NCBI GenBank assembly: GCA_024291935.2
Contig: CM044306.1
Span: forward strand, 4,722,501 to 4,786,500
Direction: 5' to 3'
DNA length: 64,000 nucleotides
Source: Okapia johnstoni
Lineage: Eukaryota; Chordata; Mammalia; Artiodactyla; Giraffidae
The notes under the pieces were generated by a model, which was not told where the DNA came from, made no database searches, and saw nothing but the letters and a program-made list of their open reading frames with translations. Within the stretch, counting starts at the first letter, position 1. Each line of letters opens with the position of its first letter. The position numbers and the translations under genes were made by a program. Shown piece after piece: positions 10,629-21,239 of the stretch.

Positions 10629-10964
10629 GACACAGAACTCTTGATAGAATATCCTTTTTTAAAAGTTATTTATCTATGATTTCTCTGGGTCTCCGTTGCT
10701 GCGAGCAGGCTTTTCCCTGGTTGCGATGAGTAGAGGCTACTCCGCTGCGCAGCACAACGTCTACACGCCAGGGCTCTGTATCTGCAGCACACAGGCTCAG
10801 CAGCTGCAGCACATGGGCCCTAGAGCTTGGGCTTGGCAGCTGTGGCTCAGGAGCTTAGTTATGGAATCTTCCCGGGCCAAGGATCGAACCCATGTAGCCT
10901 GCACTGGCAGGCATATTCTTTACCTCTGGATCACCAGGGAAGTCACTGGTGACACAGAACTCTT
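10629..10964 (-). mobile_element. CHR-1-type SINE with 14-bp target-site duplication
   Basis: Minus-strand CHR-1: poly-T side at 10656-10662, then 'tctccgttgctgcgagcagg', 'gcagcacaacgtctacacgc', 'ccaaggatcgaacccatgta' (B box complement) and 'tcaccagggaagtc'. Perfect 14-bp direct repeats gacacagaactctt lie at 10629-10642 and 10951-10964. The 13 bases between the first repeat and the T-run are additional tail sequence. Confidence 0.92.
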
Positions 10965-11479
10965 TTCTGATCTGTTGTGGGACTTTAAATTATCTTTAGA
11001 AATAACAGAATTGAATTCATTAAAAAATACCCTAAAAAAAATGAGATTTCAAAATCTAATAAGACATCCTTTCTTTTTAACTAGAATAAGTGGAGCTACT
11101 GCATATTTTGAGTCATAAACTTAATTTTCTGCTACTAATAATGTATTAAGATTAACTTGGTGAAATAGCCTGGTTCTTTATCACGCTGAACCTCAGCTAA
11201 GGTCGACTGCATTCCAAGTATCAAACCATGGAATTAGTTCTGTCCTCCTCTATAATCATGGACATCACCAGAATCCTTTGCAACTCTTGGCAGCATCCAA
11301 TCCACCAAGCATTCCCTGGAGAGAGAACAGAAGCTGATCACTCAGCCAAAAGCCTATTATGGCCCTACTGGGAGTTCTTCTGCCAGGAAAGCAATGAGCT
11401 TCTTTTTAGCAGGTGGTCCAAAGCTATGCCAGAACTATGACTTTCAACAGCACTTCAGAAAGAGTACAATGTGGACCAT
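10965..11479. other. Low-copy intronic DNA
   Basis: No repeat or gene recognised. Confidence 0.5.
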
Positions 11480-11718
11480 CAGGGCAGAACGGGCTTCTCA
11501 GGTGGCAATAGTGGTCAAGGGCCTGCCTGCCAACACAGGAGACTTAAGAGATGCGAGTTCGTTGGGTTGGAGAGATCTCCTGGAGGAGGAAATGGCCACC
11601 CACTCCAATTCTTGAGTGGAGAATCCCATGGACAGAGGAGCCTCGTGGGCTACAGTCCATGGAGTCGCGAAGAGTCGGGCATGACTCAGCGCAGCACGGC
11701 AGAGAAGGGCAGAATGGG
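11480..11718 (+). mobile_element. Bov-tA SINE with target-site duplication
   Basis: Head 'cttctcaggtggcaatagtg' is degenerate. The body ('ggccacccactccaattctt', 'atcccatggacagaggagcc', 'ggctacagtccatggagtcg', 'gcatgactcagcgcagcac') is intact. Flanks gggcagaacggg (11480-11491) and gggcagaatggg (11707-11718) are an imperfect target-site duplication. Confidence 0.92.
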
Positions 11719-11974
11719 GCAGAGAGGAGACTTTGAAGAAGGTCATGTACACACCATCCACAGAGACTAGAATCATCCTCCCTGCTACTGTGGCTTTTGG
11801 GAACCCACACTGAAAACTTGTCACTGACAACGCTACTTGTTTATGGTTGGGGACAGCTTGTTATGAGGCTTTGAAGATGACTTTCTTGAAAGGACAGAGC
11901 AAGCCATATAATGGGGCTGACCTGGTGTCAGAACCCTGGCTGAGAAGAGTAGCCAGCATTACCCTCTCGTTCTA

Positions 11975-12160
11975 AAACGGTGTCGTCTAATACAGTAGCC
12001 ACGTGTGGCCATGTGAATTCAAATTAATAAAAATGAAATCATAATACTATCCACATATCCAACATGACGGCTAGCAGGTACCATATTGGCCAGTGCAGAT
12101 ACTGACGATTACCATGGTCATAGGAAGCTCTACTGGACAGGATGGATCAGAGCGGCCTGA
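11975..12160. mobile_element. MER5A-type hAT-Charlie DNA transposon fragment
   Basis: 'tctaatacagtagccacgtg', 'tggccatgtgaattcaaatt', 'accatattggccagtgcaga' and 'aagctctactggacagg' follow MER5A end to end. It is a non-autonomous fossil with no coding capacity. The 11719-11974 interval shows nothing recognised. Confidence 0.7.
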
Positions 12161-13639
12161 TCTCTGTGCAGTTCTCAGTGAGGAGTAGCCCCTCCCATGG
12201 GGGCTGCTTCCCAGTGGTCCCACGGAGAGTGGGTGAGCAAGGAGGCCAACCATATCAAGGACCCCCTTGAAGACAGTAATTTGAGTGAGGATGAAGGAAC
12301 TTGTTACTGCAGCCCAGTGAGGGGCCACTCCAAGGAAAATGCTTGCAGAGCTTGGCATGCCTCCCTGGAGAACTGCTCTCTGCTCATCTCCTGGAAGAGT
12401 CCCGGGGGGAGAAGGTGGCTGGGAGAACTGCAGTGGCTGATGGACGAGAGGGGGCTGTCCTGGGGGTAGCCTGCATCTCCAGAGGGCAAGGGGCCAAGGT
12501 GACATTGGGAAGGTGACTTCATACAATCTGAAAAGCTTCACCCTTCAGAGGTCTACCTACAAGGGCACATTGCCTTTCACGGAATGTGTGCAGAGAGGGA
12601 CCATCCAGGGGGAAGGGGAGGCTCCTGAGTGGTTGTCGCGAGAAGTCCTGTCCCCACCAGTGGATATTCCCATGAGGAGGCTCAGACACCATGAGATGAA
12701 GGGTCCACCCTGGAGCAGATGCTACGCTGAAGGCACCCGAGACGAAATCACAAACCTAACCTTTCGCGAGCCCCCACCCAGACACAGCCCTCCCTGCAAC
12801 CGCTTCCTTCTTTCTTCCTTCAACCCCAAGGAGCCAGCAAGGTAAGCAAAATATGGGGATTTGAAAAAACACAAAGAAAAGAGAGACCACCCACCTCTGA
12901 CCCACTGCAGGCTTCTAAGGTTAATCAGACCAGGAGCTGTTTGTAGAGAGGAGGAATGTTACACCAAATGGGACTGAAGTTACATTGGTCTGGCTCATCA
13001 GCATTGAATGCAATAGTCAAAGCGCTCATCAACCCAAAACTTCCTGAAAAATTTCAGTATCTGCCCAGAAAGCATCCAGGGGTGGGGCAAGGAAGACCAG
13101 CAGAGGAGTTAGGAGTGATGACTGGAGCTCCAGTGGCGATCTTGGACAATGAGGCAACCTTAAAGCCATATGCAAAGCCAAAAACTGGAAAATGCCTGTG
13201 TTTCTGGATTTGTTCTGTATTTGCCATACCCATGCTAGACTGCCTGTTTCCAGGCTTCTTTAAATGAGAGAAGAAAGGTTTTCTGTGCAGGCGGTCAACC
13301 CCTTATCCTAACTGGGAAATCAGAAACAGGTGATTGAAGAGATTATATACATTGGTCATCAAAGTCCCACGTGTCTCCTTTAGAAGCATCTTGCCTGCAT
13401 TTCTGTGAGTTGAGGAAAGTTTCTGAAGGTGGTTGCCCAGTTGTAGAGTGTAGGCATATTTCCATGACCGTATTCCTCAGTTTGGACTTGAACTTGGGGG
13501 TCCCTACACCTCTTACAAGGACAAACTCCTAGACACAGCTTTGATCATCAGTGGCATTGGGGAGTTATTTTCTAAAACATCTTAGCTATTTCTTTTGCTC
13601 TTTCTTCCCACCCTTATCCCCGTGCCAGGGAGAAAAAAA
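12161..13639. other. Low-copy intronic DNA
   Basis: No transposon recognised over about 1.5 kb. Several 70-156-codon frames overlap on both strands near 12071-12845 and 12956-13267. None resembles a known protein or has convincing splice context. Their clustering reflects locally high GC at 12150-12500. Confidence 0.5.
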
Positions 13640-13960
13640 AAATTAGCCAGGCAAGAGTACATCCAATTCCCTTTCTTAATTAGAAGCAAAACATTTGGAA
13701 AGCGATGGCACAGTCGCTTGAAAAGCATTTGCAAATTATCCAGGAGTGCAAAGCGAGCATATTAAGGAAAGCAGTGGGGGTCAGAGCACACGTTCCAGGC
13801 TAGTGGAGAGGGTGATCCACACCCGCCTGTCAATCATGGCCGGTAGGGAGGCCCCTAATCCCTTTACCCTTTGCAGGCCACGCAGGGAGAAGGGCTTGTG
13901 TGAAATATAAAAAACATACAAAGAGCCGACAGCACAGCTAGGGGACCTAGCCTACCAAAC
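13640..13960. promoter_or_regulatory. Candidate conserved non-coding block with a PBX/MEIS-type site
   Basis: Repeat-free, mixed-composition block. It holds ctgtcaatca at 13827-13836, the exact reverse complement of the PBX-MEIS composite consensus TGATTGACAG. It also holds atttgcaaat at 13727-13736 (POU/C-EBP-like) and a TTAATTAG homeobox core near 13677. The function is inferred from motifs only. Confidence 0.35.
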
Positions 13961-14109
13961 TGACACAACAGAGTGCCTAATAGATTTTAGGGATGCGTTC
14001 AAATGAATAATCACTTCCTGGTAGTGGAGATGAGCTTTCATACATTTTAGCCTGAGCTGAAGCTGAGAGAGATGAAGGACAGAGTTCCTTTTCCAAAAGA
14101 AAAATTTAC

Positions 14110-14475
14110 TTCTCATCCACTCTCGAGAGACTCCTGGGAGTCCCTTGGACTGCAAGGAGATCCAACCAGTCAGTCCTAAAGGGAAATCAATCTTGAATAT
14201 TCATCTGAAGGACTGTTGCTGAAGCTGAAGCTCCAATACTTTGGCCACCTGATGGCAAAGAGCTGACTCAGTGGGAAAAAACCCTGATGCTGGCAAAGAT
14301 TGAGGGCAGGAGAAGAAGCGGGTGGCAGAGGATGAGGGGGTTAGATAGCATCACCGACTCAGTGGACATGAATTGGAGCAAACTCCGGGAGACAGTGGAG
14401 GACACAGAAGCCTGGTGTGCTGCAGTCCATGGGGTCACTAAGAGTTGGACATGACTTAGCAACTGAACAACAACG
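14110..14475 (+). mobile_element. BovB 3' end, short truncated copy
   Basis: 'agtcccttggactgcaagga', 'actttggccacctgatggca', 'gattgagggcaggagaagaa', 'gcatcaccgactcagtggac', 'ggcctggtgtgctgcagtcc'-like text and 'gttggacatgacttagcaac'. The tail ends 'tgaacaacaacgattcac'. The RT frame is broken. Confidence 0.92.
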
Positions 14476-15099
14476 ATTCACTCACAGACAAGGAATGATG
14501 CCTTCTAAACTCTGTGGTCTGGGGAAGGAAGAGTAGTCTTGATCATGAGCATTTTCTGACTTCAGTGGTTCTTGGGAGCCAGTTGTATCATAGCAGATGT
14601 GAGAATGGCTGACTAGAGCGGATCCCAGGCTTTCTTTTCCAAGAAAATGTTAAGAGCACATAGGCACATAGTAGGCACTCAATGGATGCTGCCTATGACA
14701 TCGCCATCACCTCCCAAGGCAAGCCAGGATATTTCATTCTTAGATGGCTGTAACTGAAAAGACTATTCCTTCAGCTGTGCTGACATTTGTCCCCCTGTGC
14801 CTGCCACTGCTTGGTTGGAAGAGAACACGGGATGGACTCAGACTCTCTTCTCCATGGAGGTCCCTCCAAGTTGTAAAGCAGATTCTATCACCTGCATCTG
14901 CTTTCTCCAGCCTAAAATGTCCAGTCACTGGAGCCACTGCTTCCATCTTTGAGTTTCCAGCCCAGCATGGTGGGGACCCTCATCTGTAGGTCCACGGATG
15001 TGTGAGTATCTTCTACCCTCGGGTACCTGGAGAAGGGAGCAGATGGCACAGGAGTCCCAAGGGAAGCCACTTCTTAGGGCTGACTTATCTTCCCAGGGC
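14476..15099. other. Low-copy intronic DNA with an L2/MIR scrap
   Basis: 'gcacatagtaggcactcaat' near 14663-14690 is the common MIR/L2 3' phrase. The rest shows no recognised feature. Confidence 0.5.
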
Positions 15100-15416
15100 T
15101 CCCTCAGCTGAGAAGAGGTGAGCAATGAATATTTAAACCAATAAATGACCAAATGAATGATTACGTCTTTCGTTGAATTAAAGCCCCAATTCTTTTGCTT
15201 GCTCCTGAGTATGCTTGTATCACGTATTTGGGGGAATCTAATTTCAGGACTCTACTTGGGTCCCTCAGAGTCTGTTCATTTTCACCTCGATAGAGCCCGT
15301 TGGAATTTCAGCGTGTTGGGATCTTGCAGTTTAATGACTCAGTCATCCCTCAAATTACCTGTCCCTCCCAGCTCAAGATTAATTGGTGTGCCATCAGTGT
15401 ACCCATGTGAGTGACT
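15100..15416. promoter_or_regulatory. Candidate conserved non-coding block with AP-1 and homeobox cores
   Basis: A repeat-free stretch with a perfect AP-1 core inside TGACTCAGTCA at 15335-15345 and an ATTAAT core near 15379. It ends against the inverted duplication arm at 15417. The function is inferred from motif content only. Confidence 0.3.
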
Positions 15417-15668
15417 AATTAGATTATATTCAGCTTAGATTCATGTTCCTGTTTTTTTTTTAAGGCAGAGGAGATATCCATTGTCTTGTCTTTCTGAAAT
15501 GCAGGGTGTTATGGACTGAATCATGTCTCCAAAACCCATATGTTGAAGTCCTGACCCCCAGGACCTCAGAATGTGACCGTATTTGGAAATACAGTTGTTG
15601 CAGGTACATTAGCTAAGATGAGGGCGAACTGGAATAGGGTTTGTTCCTAATTCAACATGACCGGTCTC
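15417..15668 (+). repeat. Left arm of a ~1.1-kb inverted duplication
   Basis: Reads aattagatta...cttagattcatgtt, a T-run, then 'ggcagaggagatatcc', 'tgttatggactgaa' and MaLR LTR sequence to about 15668. The reverse complement of 16288-16544 repeats this order with roughly four in five bases matching by eye. The match includes about 90 bases outside the LTR-like part. Confidence 0.8.
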
Positions 15669-15898
15669 CTTCTGAAGCAGATGCTTCAAGAGGGAAGACA
15701 ATGTGATGAGACACAGGGAGAAGATGGCCATCTACATGCTCAGGACCAGACCCTTCCCTCCCTGCCTGAGAAGGAACCACCATGCCGATACCTTGACGCT
15801 GGACATCCAGCCTCCGGGTCTGTGAGGCAACAAATGTCTGTTCTTTAACCCCTCAGTTTCTGGTACTTTGTTGAGCAGCCTTAGGAAACTAACACAGA
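15509..15898 (+). mobile_element. MaLR (MLT1/MST-like) LTR
   Basis: Starts 'tgttatggactgaatcatgt', then 'catatgttgaagtcctgacc', 'gtatttggaaatacagttg', 'agatggccatctacatgctc' and 'gacaccttga'-like text. It closes 'tctggtactttgttgagcag' and 'aaactaacacag'. This is the usual non-coding LTR of ancient ERVL-MaLR elements. Confidence 0.75.
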
Positions 15899-16287
15899 AG
15901 GAGGGGACCCAGCCAGCCCTGGGGTCCCTCTCAGCTAAAACTGTTTCCTCTGAGATACAAAGAAGCTCTGTGCCTTAAACGGCCCCAGGGTGGGGGAAGG
16001 GAGCAACTGGGTACCAGCCCTGGTTGCAGCCTGCTTCAGTGCTTCATCCACTGACACCACAGCAGGAAGCAGATGGAAACTGTTGTGGCTTCAACAACGA
16101 ATCCCTTCAGGGTGGCCGTGGGAATGTTTTTCTGAGTCGTGAGCACCAGGGTTAAGAGGAAGATGTCCAGGTTTATTGATGACCACCATCTGAAACATGC
16201 AAAAAATTCAAAGGTGGAGAATGGAAACTGGGATGCTTCTGCCGCCATGAATCTCCAAAAAGGGACATTTCACCTCCACAGAAAGAG

Positions 16288-16544
16288 AAAAACCAGGCAT
16301 GCTGGATTAGGGACAAACCCTATTCCAGTGTGCCCTCATCTTAGCTAATGGATCTACAACAACCCTATTTCCCATTAAGGTCACATTCTGAGGTCCTGGG
16401 GGTTAGGACCTCAACACATAGGTTTGGGGCAATTCAGTCCATAACATCCTCCATTCAGAAAGATGAGACAAAGGATATCTCCTCTGCCTTTAAAAAAAAA
16501 AAAAAAAAGGGTAACATGAATCTAAGCCAAATTTAATCTAATTT
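16288..16544 (-). repeat. Right arm of the inverted duplication (partial MaLR LTR plus flank)
   Basis: On the minus strand it repeats the left arm from aattagatta (complement of 16535-16544) through the A/T-run (16492-16508), 'ggcagaggagatatcc', 'tgttatggactgaat' and 'gacctcagaatgtgacc' to the LTR part at about 16288. The loop 15669-16287 holds the rest of the left LTR and about 390 bp of unique DNA. Confidence 0.8.
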
Positions 16545-17799
16545 GTTGAGACAATAAATGAAAACTCGGAATTCAAGAGTCAAGTTGTGTAAGAGAGTGG
16601 GCCTGGGTCCTGGGGTCCAGACGTCTAAAAAGAAGTCAGGATTAAAGTCACTGCTTGATTCTGCCGGTATCAGAAAGCACTCACTGATAACCAACAGCAA
16701 CCCTGTTTGTCAACTCGGGCACTAGCTCAGCTGTGTCTTGGACACCACTTCAATTTGTTGAAAACGCACGTAGCAAAAGAAGCTATGTCTCTTCTTCCAG
16801 GTGTCAGAGCAAAAATCCTTTTACTCTTCCAGCCAGCAACCCGAAGGAAAACAAGGGAATTTGTGGCTTGGTTTCCTTGACAACCTTATCTTCACTCTAG
16901 GCACCATCTTCTGTCTCTAAGCAACAGGGCACTCTTCAGACTTACCGGGAGGTAAAACTTGGCCCTTACCTGGAGTCTTTGAGGACCAAGCAAATTAGGG
17001 CAGGACCCCAGAAGCATGGGAAGGTGCCTGCCCCAGATGTCCTCACCAGACCCCAAAGACACCCCGGCACCCGGCCTCCCCAAGTGCTGAGTGCTTGGAA
17101 TCCCACGTCTCCCCTCTCCGCCCCTGGCTTATTCCTCTGTCCTCTCCCAGCCCATCAGCCGGCTTCCCACACACGTCCCACTGCGCACAGAAAGGCCCTA
17201 CGTGGCCCTGGTGTGAAACAGGCCGACCCCAGAGCACAAGGCACAAAATGGCAAGCTAAGATGCTGCCAAAGTGACTTAGTGATTTTTGTAAACAAACAA
17301 AAAAGTGTATTATTAAAAGAGAAGGAGGAGGAAAAAATGACTGTTTTGGTGTACTGACATCTAAGAAGACTTCGTTTGCACCTCAAAACAGGATTCGGAG
17401 ATTTTTTTCTCTTCCTAGCCATCATGCCCCCATCTCTTCCCCAGCATTGCTGAGCAGGGAGGGTTTCTGAGAGTCTACAGAAGAGGAGCAAATGAGCAAG
17501 ATCTCTGTAGATGACAGTTTTGAATATTAAGAACAGCAAGAGAAGAGAGTTGATGAGTGCAAAGCTCGGAAGTTGAAAGGGAATGAGATTTGGATGGCAA
17601 AGATGCCGGAAATGGTGCTTTCAACGGCCGGGTCCAGTAACCAGGATCACAGCTGTTTGTCTGGTACCTTTATGCCTCAGGCAGGCTCATCTGCTACCAG
17701 AGATCGTATTTCATTCTCATATCACCTGTGTAGGGGGGGGTGCAGCCTGAATTATTCACCTTCCTCCCTTCAACTTAGAAAGTTGTCATACATAACAAT
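16545..17799. other. Low-copy intronic DNA
   Basis: No repeat family or exon recognised. The GC-rich part 17000-17250 gives shadow ORFs on both strands without domains. Confidence 0.5.
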
Positions 17800-18110
17800 A
17801 CACGGTCAGTAATTTTCAAAATAAGATGAAAACGAGAGACTGACTCCTAACTCTTACTTATCCATAATAAGGGAGGATTTGGCTTGTCTAAACTGCTATA
17901 ATGCAAATGCAATCTCCAAGTTTTATTGTCCCCGGGAACTGTGACTTATTGTCTAATTAATATTTTTTTTTCTGATAGCCCACTAACGTGACGGATCTGT
18001 TTGAAATTCATGTCCCCTGTTCATTCTCTGAATGGAGCTGAATTATTAAGTAGAAAAGACTGAACTCGTCGTCAAGCCCTCACTCAATGTTCCATTTACA
18101 ATAGCTACTT
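17800..18110. promoter_or_regulatory. Candidate conserved non-coding block with octamer and TAATTA sites
   Basis: Repeat-free AT-rich block carrying a perfect octamer ATGCAAAT at 17901-17908, TAATTA at 17954-17959 and 'gaattattaag' near 18041. The complexity is high rather than simple AT. Regulatory function is inferred from motifs. Confidence 0.33.
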
Positions 18111-18330
18111 TGCTGAGGGTGGCACTGCAGCGGAGAGCCAGGGGCTGCAAAGATCAGCTGAGATTAGGACACTTCTGGGGTTTAGGAAAAATACGAAGAA
18201 ACGGGAGGAGGTGATTAGCGGGCAGCGGGAGTGATTGTGCTGGAGTAACTCGTAGGGCACCAGGGCATGGCGAGCTTTGGCAAGAGATCCAAGGCAACAG
18301 AAAATAGGACCAAGTACATACCCCCACCCT

Positions 18331-18520
18331 GCAAGGCTTCCCCGTGGCTCAGTGGTAAAGAACCCACCTGCCAACGTAGGAGATGGGTTCGATCCCCGAG
18401 GCGGGAGGACCCCCGGGAGGCTGAAATGACAACCCACTCCAGCATCTTGCCTGGGAAATCCCATGGACAGAGGAGCCTGGCGGGCCGTGGGGTCGCGAAG
18501 AGTGAGACACAACTGCGCAC
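18331..18520 (+). mobile_element. Bov-tA SINE
   Basis: 'ggcttccccgtggctcagtg', 'ggttcgatccccgaggcggg', 'aacccactccagcatcttgc', 'aatcccatggacagaggagc', then a shortened end 'ccgtggggtcgcgaagagtg'. A short internal deletion removes the usual 'ctacagtccat' segment. The downstream 'acacatatatatac' is a short microsatellite tail. Confidence 0.9.
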
Positions 18521-19069
18521 GCACACATATATATACTACCAGGAGCTGCCAACCAGTGTACAGCGGGCAGAACCAGCGGATTAGGGCAAGGCCTTGAACT
18601 AGTATGCGGTGCCCCCCCTTCCAGCAGGTAACACCCTACAAACCATGGGGTTGGCTAGTCTCAAAAGAGTTGGGCCTCTGAAGATGCGTGGTTTGAAACA
18701 CCTTGATAATCTAGGTGTTGGAGGAAGTTGAGGTTCGTTGAAAGGCCCCAAGGGGCTTCTCACAGACTGAACTTGCTACCAGAAGCACCCCATCTTTTCT
18801 CCTCCTCATCCAACCCCCCCCACCCCCATGACGAGGTCACCACCTCTGACAGGGTCGCCACGTCACCAAGAAGATGGGAGCCCAAAGCGATGGACGGTGT
18901 GAAGTCAAGTCACACCTGTGCTAAATGGGGAGCTCAAATGGCAATTATCTCCCTGAAAAGGGAGACAAACCAACTGACTGGAAACAGACCCCTACTCACA
19001 TTTAGGTATTGTTTCACTCACTGCGCTCAGTCAGAGAAAGGGGAACAGAAAATGGAATTCTGATTTCAG
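18521..19069. other. Low-copy intronic DNA
   Basis: No feature recognised. A short C-rich run lies near 18814-18828. Confidence 0.5.
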
Positions 19070-19325
19070 AATACATCCTTGGTTAATTGTTATTTGCAGA
19101 ACACAAGTAACATTTTAATTATCTTTAACTCCACATCATAAAAGCTAACAAGGGAGCAGATACGAAATAGAATAAACAGGGGCTTATTAGGTACGTAATT
19201 AATGGGCATTAAAATTAGCCCACATGAATATGAATGAACTGGGACCATTATAAAGCACCCATCTCAAACGTTATCAATTGATTAAACTGCACCTCGAATG
19301 TCACCGATTAATTAAACTTGTCAGG
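19070..19325. promoter_or_regulatory. Candidate homeodomain-site-rich enhancer-like block
   Basis: Repeat-free block with TAATTAAT at 19196-19203, the palindrome ATCAATTGAT at 19273-19282 running into 'gattaaac', and TTAATTAA at 19308-19315 running into 'attaaac'. Further ATTA cores lie at 19080-19220. Dense, evenly spaced homeodomain cores in non-simple sequence are typical of developmental enhancers. Function is an inference. Confidence 0.4.
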
Positions 19326-19654
19326 TGCCACAAGCTTCTGGACAGACGAGGTCACTCAACAGGGGAGAGACAGACCCACCAGAAAAGGCAATGTGGTTCT
19401 GTGGTGGGTTATCCGGCGAGCAAGGGTGCAGGGTATTTTTATCAACCAACATTTTAGAAGGGCCACCATTCTCTTTACGGTGAAGCGAGGACAAATGAAG
19501 CTCTTGTCGAAGATGGTTGTAAAGCCAGTGGGGACTCTGGACTTTTTATAGTTAGCAGCACGATCGTACCTTTGTAAGGAGGGCAGTGGCGGCCAGCACG
19601 CTCTGGGTAACTGGTGAAGTGACATCTCTGAGTGGTCCACGCACCAGCGGTGCC
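19326..19654. other. Low-copy intronic DNA
   Basis: No repeat or gene recognised. Confidence 0.45.
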
Positions 19655-19797
19655 ATCCAGTAGAACCTCCTGTGATCGTGGTGCTGTCCTCTGCCTGCTG
19701 TCCAATAAGGCAGCGCCAGCCGCACATGGCTCTCTAGCAGCTGACATGTGGCGAAGTACCACCAGGATCTGGATTCTGAGTTTTATTTAATTCTGAT
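19655..19797. mobile_element. MER5A-type hAT fragment
   Basis: 'catccagtagaacctcctgt', 'gctgtccaataaggcagcgc', 'gccgcacatggctctctagc' and 'gagttttatttaattct' follow MER5A in the orientation opposite to the copy at 11975. Confidence 0.7.
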
Positions 19798-19892
19798 CAA
19801 TAAAGGAACATCTGGTGGCTCCGGGATTCAGGCCCTGGCCTTGTTCACATGGGAGTGTCCTGAGTAGCTGGGCTCTGAACGTCTTCACACAA

Positions 19893-20095
19893 ACCGTGCA
19901 TGGGGCCCCCCCAACCTTTTTGGCACCAGGGATCTGGTGGAAGACAATCTTTCCACTGACTTGGGGGGAAGGTTTCAGGATGATTCAATCTCATTGCATT
20001 TATTGTATGCTTTATTCCTATTATTATTGCATCAGCTCCACCTCAGCTCATCAGGCATTAGATCCTGGAGATTGGGGACCTCCATACATTTGCCT
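19893..20095. mobile_element. MER1-like hAT-Charlie non-autonomous element, partial
   Basis: 'cccaacctttttggcaccag', 'gaagacaatctttccactga', 'ggtttcaggatgattcaatc', 'gcatttattgtatgctttat', 'catcagctccacctcagctc' and 'caggcattagatcctggaga' run in the same order as the copies at 27863 and 39285. There is no coding capacity. Confidence 0.7.
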
Positions 20096-20752
20096 GGCAA
20101 TTGTAGAAAGACAACTGGAAGTCACGGGAAGCTTTGAGTCCTAATACAAAAGCAGGTTTGCATTCTCTTGCTTTAACTTTTTCCCCTTTAATTTACATAA
20201 TAGGTAGCTGGATGATGTAACCCAGGAGATGTGTAAATGGGTCTTGATTTCAACCCTCATCCTTGTGCAGCCTTAGAACAGAGACTTCTTGATCTGATGG
20301 CCAGAGAGTAGCACTCAGGGCACCTGTGAGTCTGGAGCCTTGAGGCCGGAGCTGATGGTGAATCTAAAGTCACCCTGTCACTTTTGAGCAGTGACGCAGG
20401 GATCCGAGAGCAGCGATTTCACTCTGGGAGTCTGTGCCAGTTCCAACCCCACAGCCTGATCTGGGAGCGAGCTAGGAGCTTCTGCTGCAGCACGCATGCA
20501 GGAGCACAAAGCTCGGAGCGGAATGTCACCCCAGACGGGGGCCTGTGCTAATTACCACGTCAGGCTTCCCACTGAGAACCAGATAATTAAAGGAGAACAT
20601 TACAGTGTTTCCAGATGCCTGGAGTAAACGTATCTTCATGTGTAACCTCTGGGAGAGGAAACAAAAAGTGATCTGAGACGGTCCCACTCGAGACCACCAA
20701 GACCAGAACCGAACGATCTTTGAGGAGCAAATATGCCTCCAGTTTCTGGAAG
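20096..20752. other. Low-copy intronic DNA
   Basis: No repeat or gene recognised. Confidence 0.5.
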
Positions 20753-20978
20753 CATAGATCAGTGAGGTGGCACTGGTGGTAAAGACTCCACCTGCCAATG
20801 CAGAAGACGCCATAAATGCAGATTTGGTCCCTGGGTTGGGAAGATCCCATAGAGAACGAAATGGCAACCCACTCCAGTATTCTCACTGGGAAAATTCCAT
20901 GAACAGAGGAGCCTAGTGGGCAACAGTCTACAGGGTCACAAAGAGTCGGACACAACTGAGCACACACGCATAGATCAC
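20753..20978 (+). mobile_element. Bov-tA SINE with target-site duplication
   Basis: 'ggcactggtggtaaagactc', 'tggtccctgggttgggaaga', 'ggcaacccactccagtattc', 'caacagtctacagggtcaca' and 'agagtcggacacaactgagc'. The direct repeat catagatca lies at 20753-20761 and 20969-20977. Confidence 0.92.
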
Positions 20979-21239
20979 TATAGAATCAGCGGCTCCTGCA
21001 TCAAGGTTTTCCTGGAAAGATCTGTGTATAACAGCAGAATTCTTTACTCTTTGCCCCAGGAAAATGAAGACTCAATGAGCTCTTCTTTCCAGCTGTTGGC
21101 TCCTTCCTGCACCTGCTCATGGCTGTGCCTGCAAAGCCGCCTGGGCAGCAGGTGGAGATCACGGGAGGGTAAAGTGAGTGCCAGGCCCTTGCCACCAATG
21201 ATCCCTGGGCCCCGGGGATGGCATCTTTCCTGGCCAAGG

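Noticed and set aside
16036..16248. 70-codon hydrophobic minus-strand ORF in the loop of the inverted duplication
   Set aside because: Has a methionine start and hydrophobic segment but matches no family I know, is short, and lies in an intron. Insufficient support.
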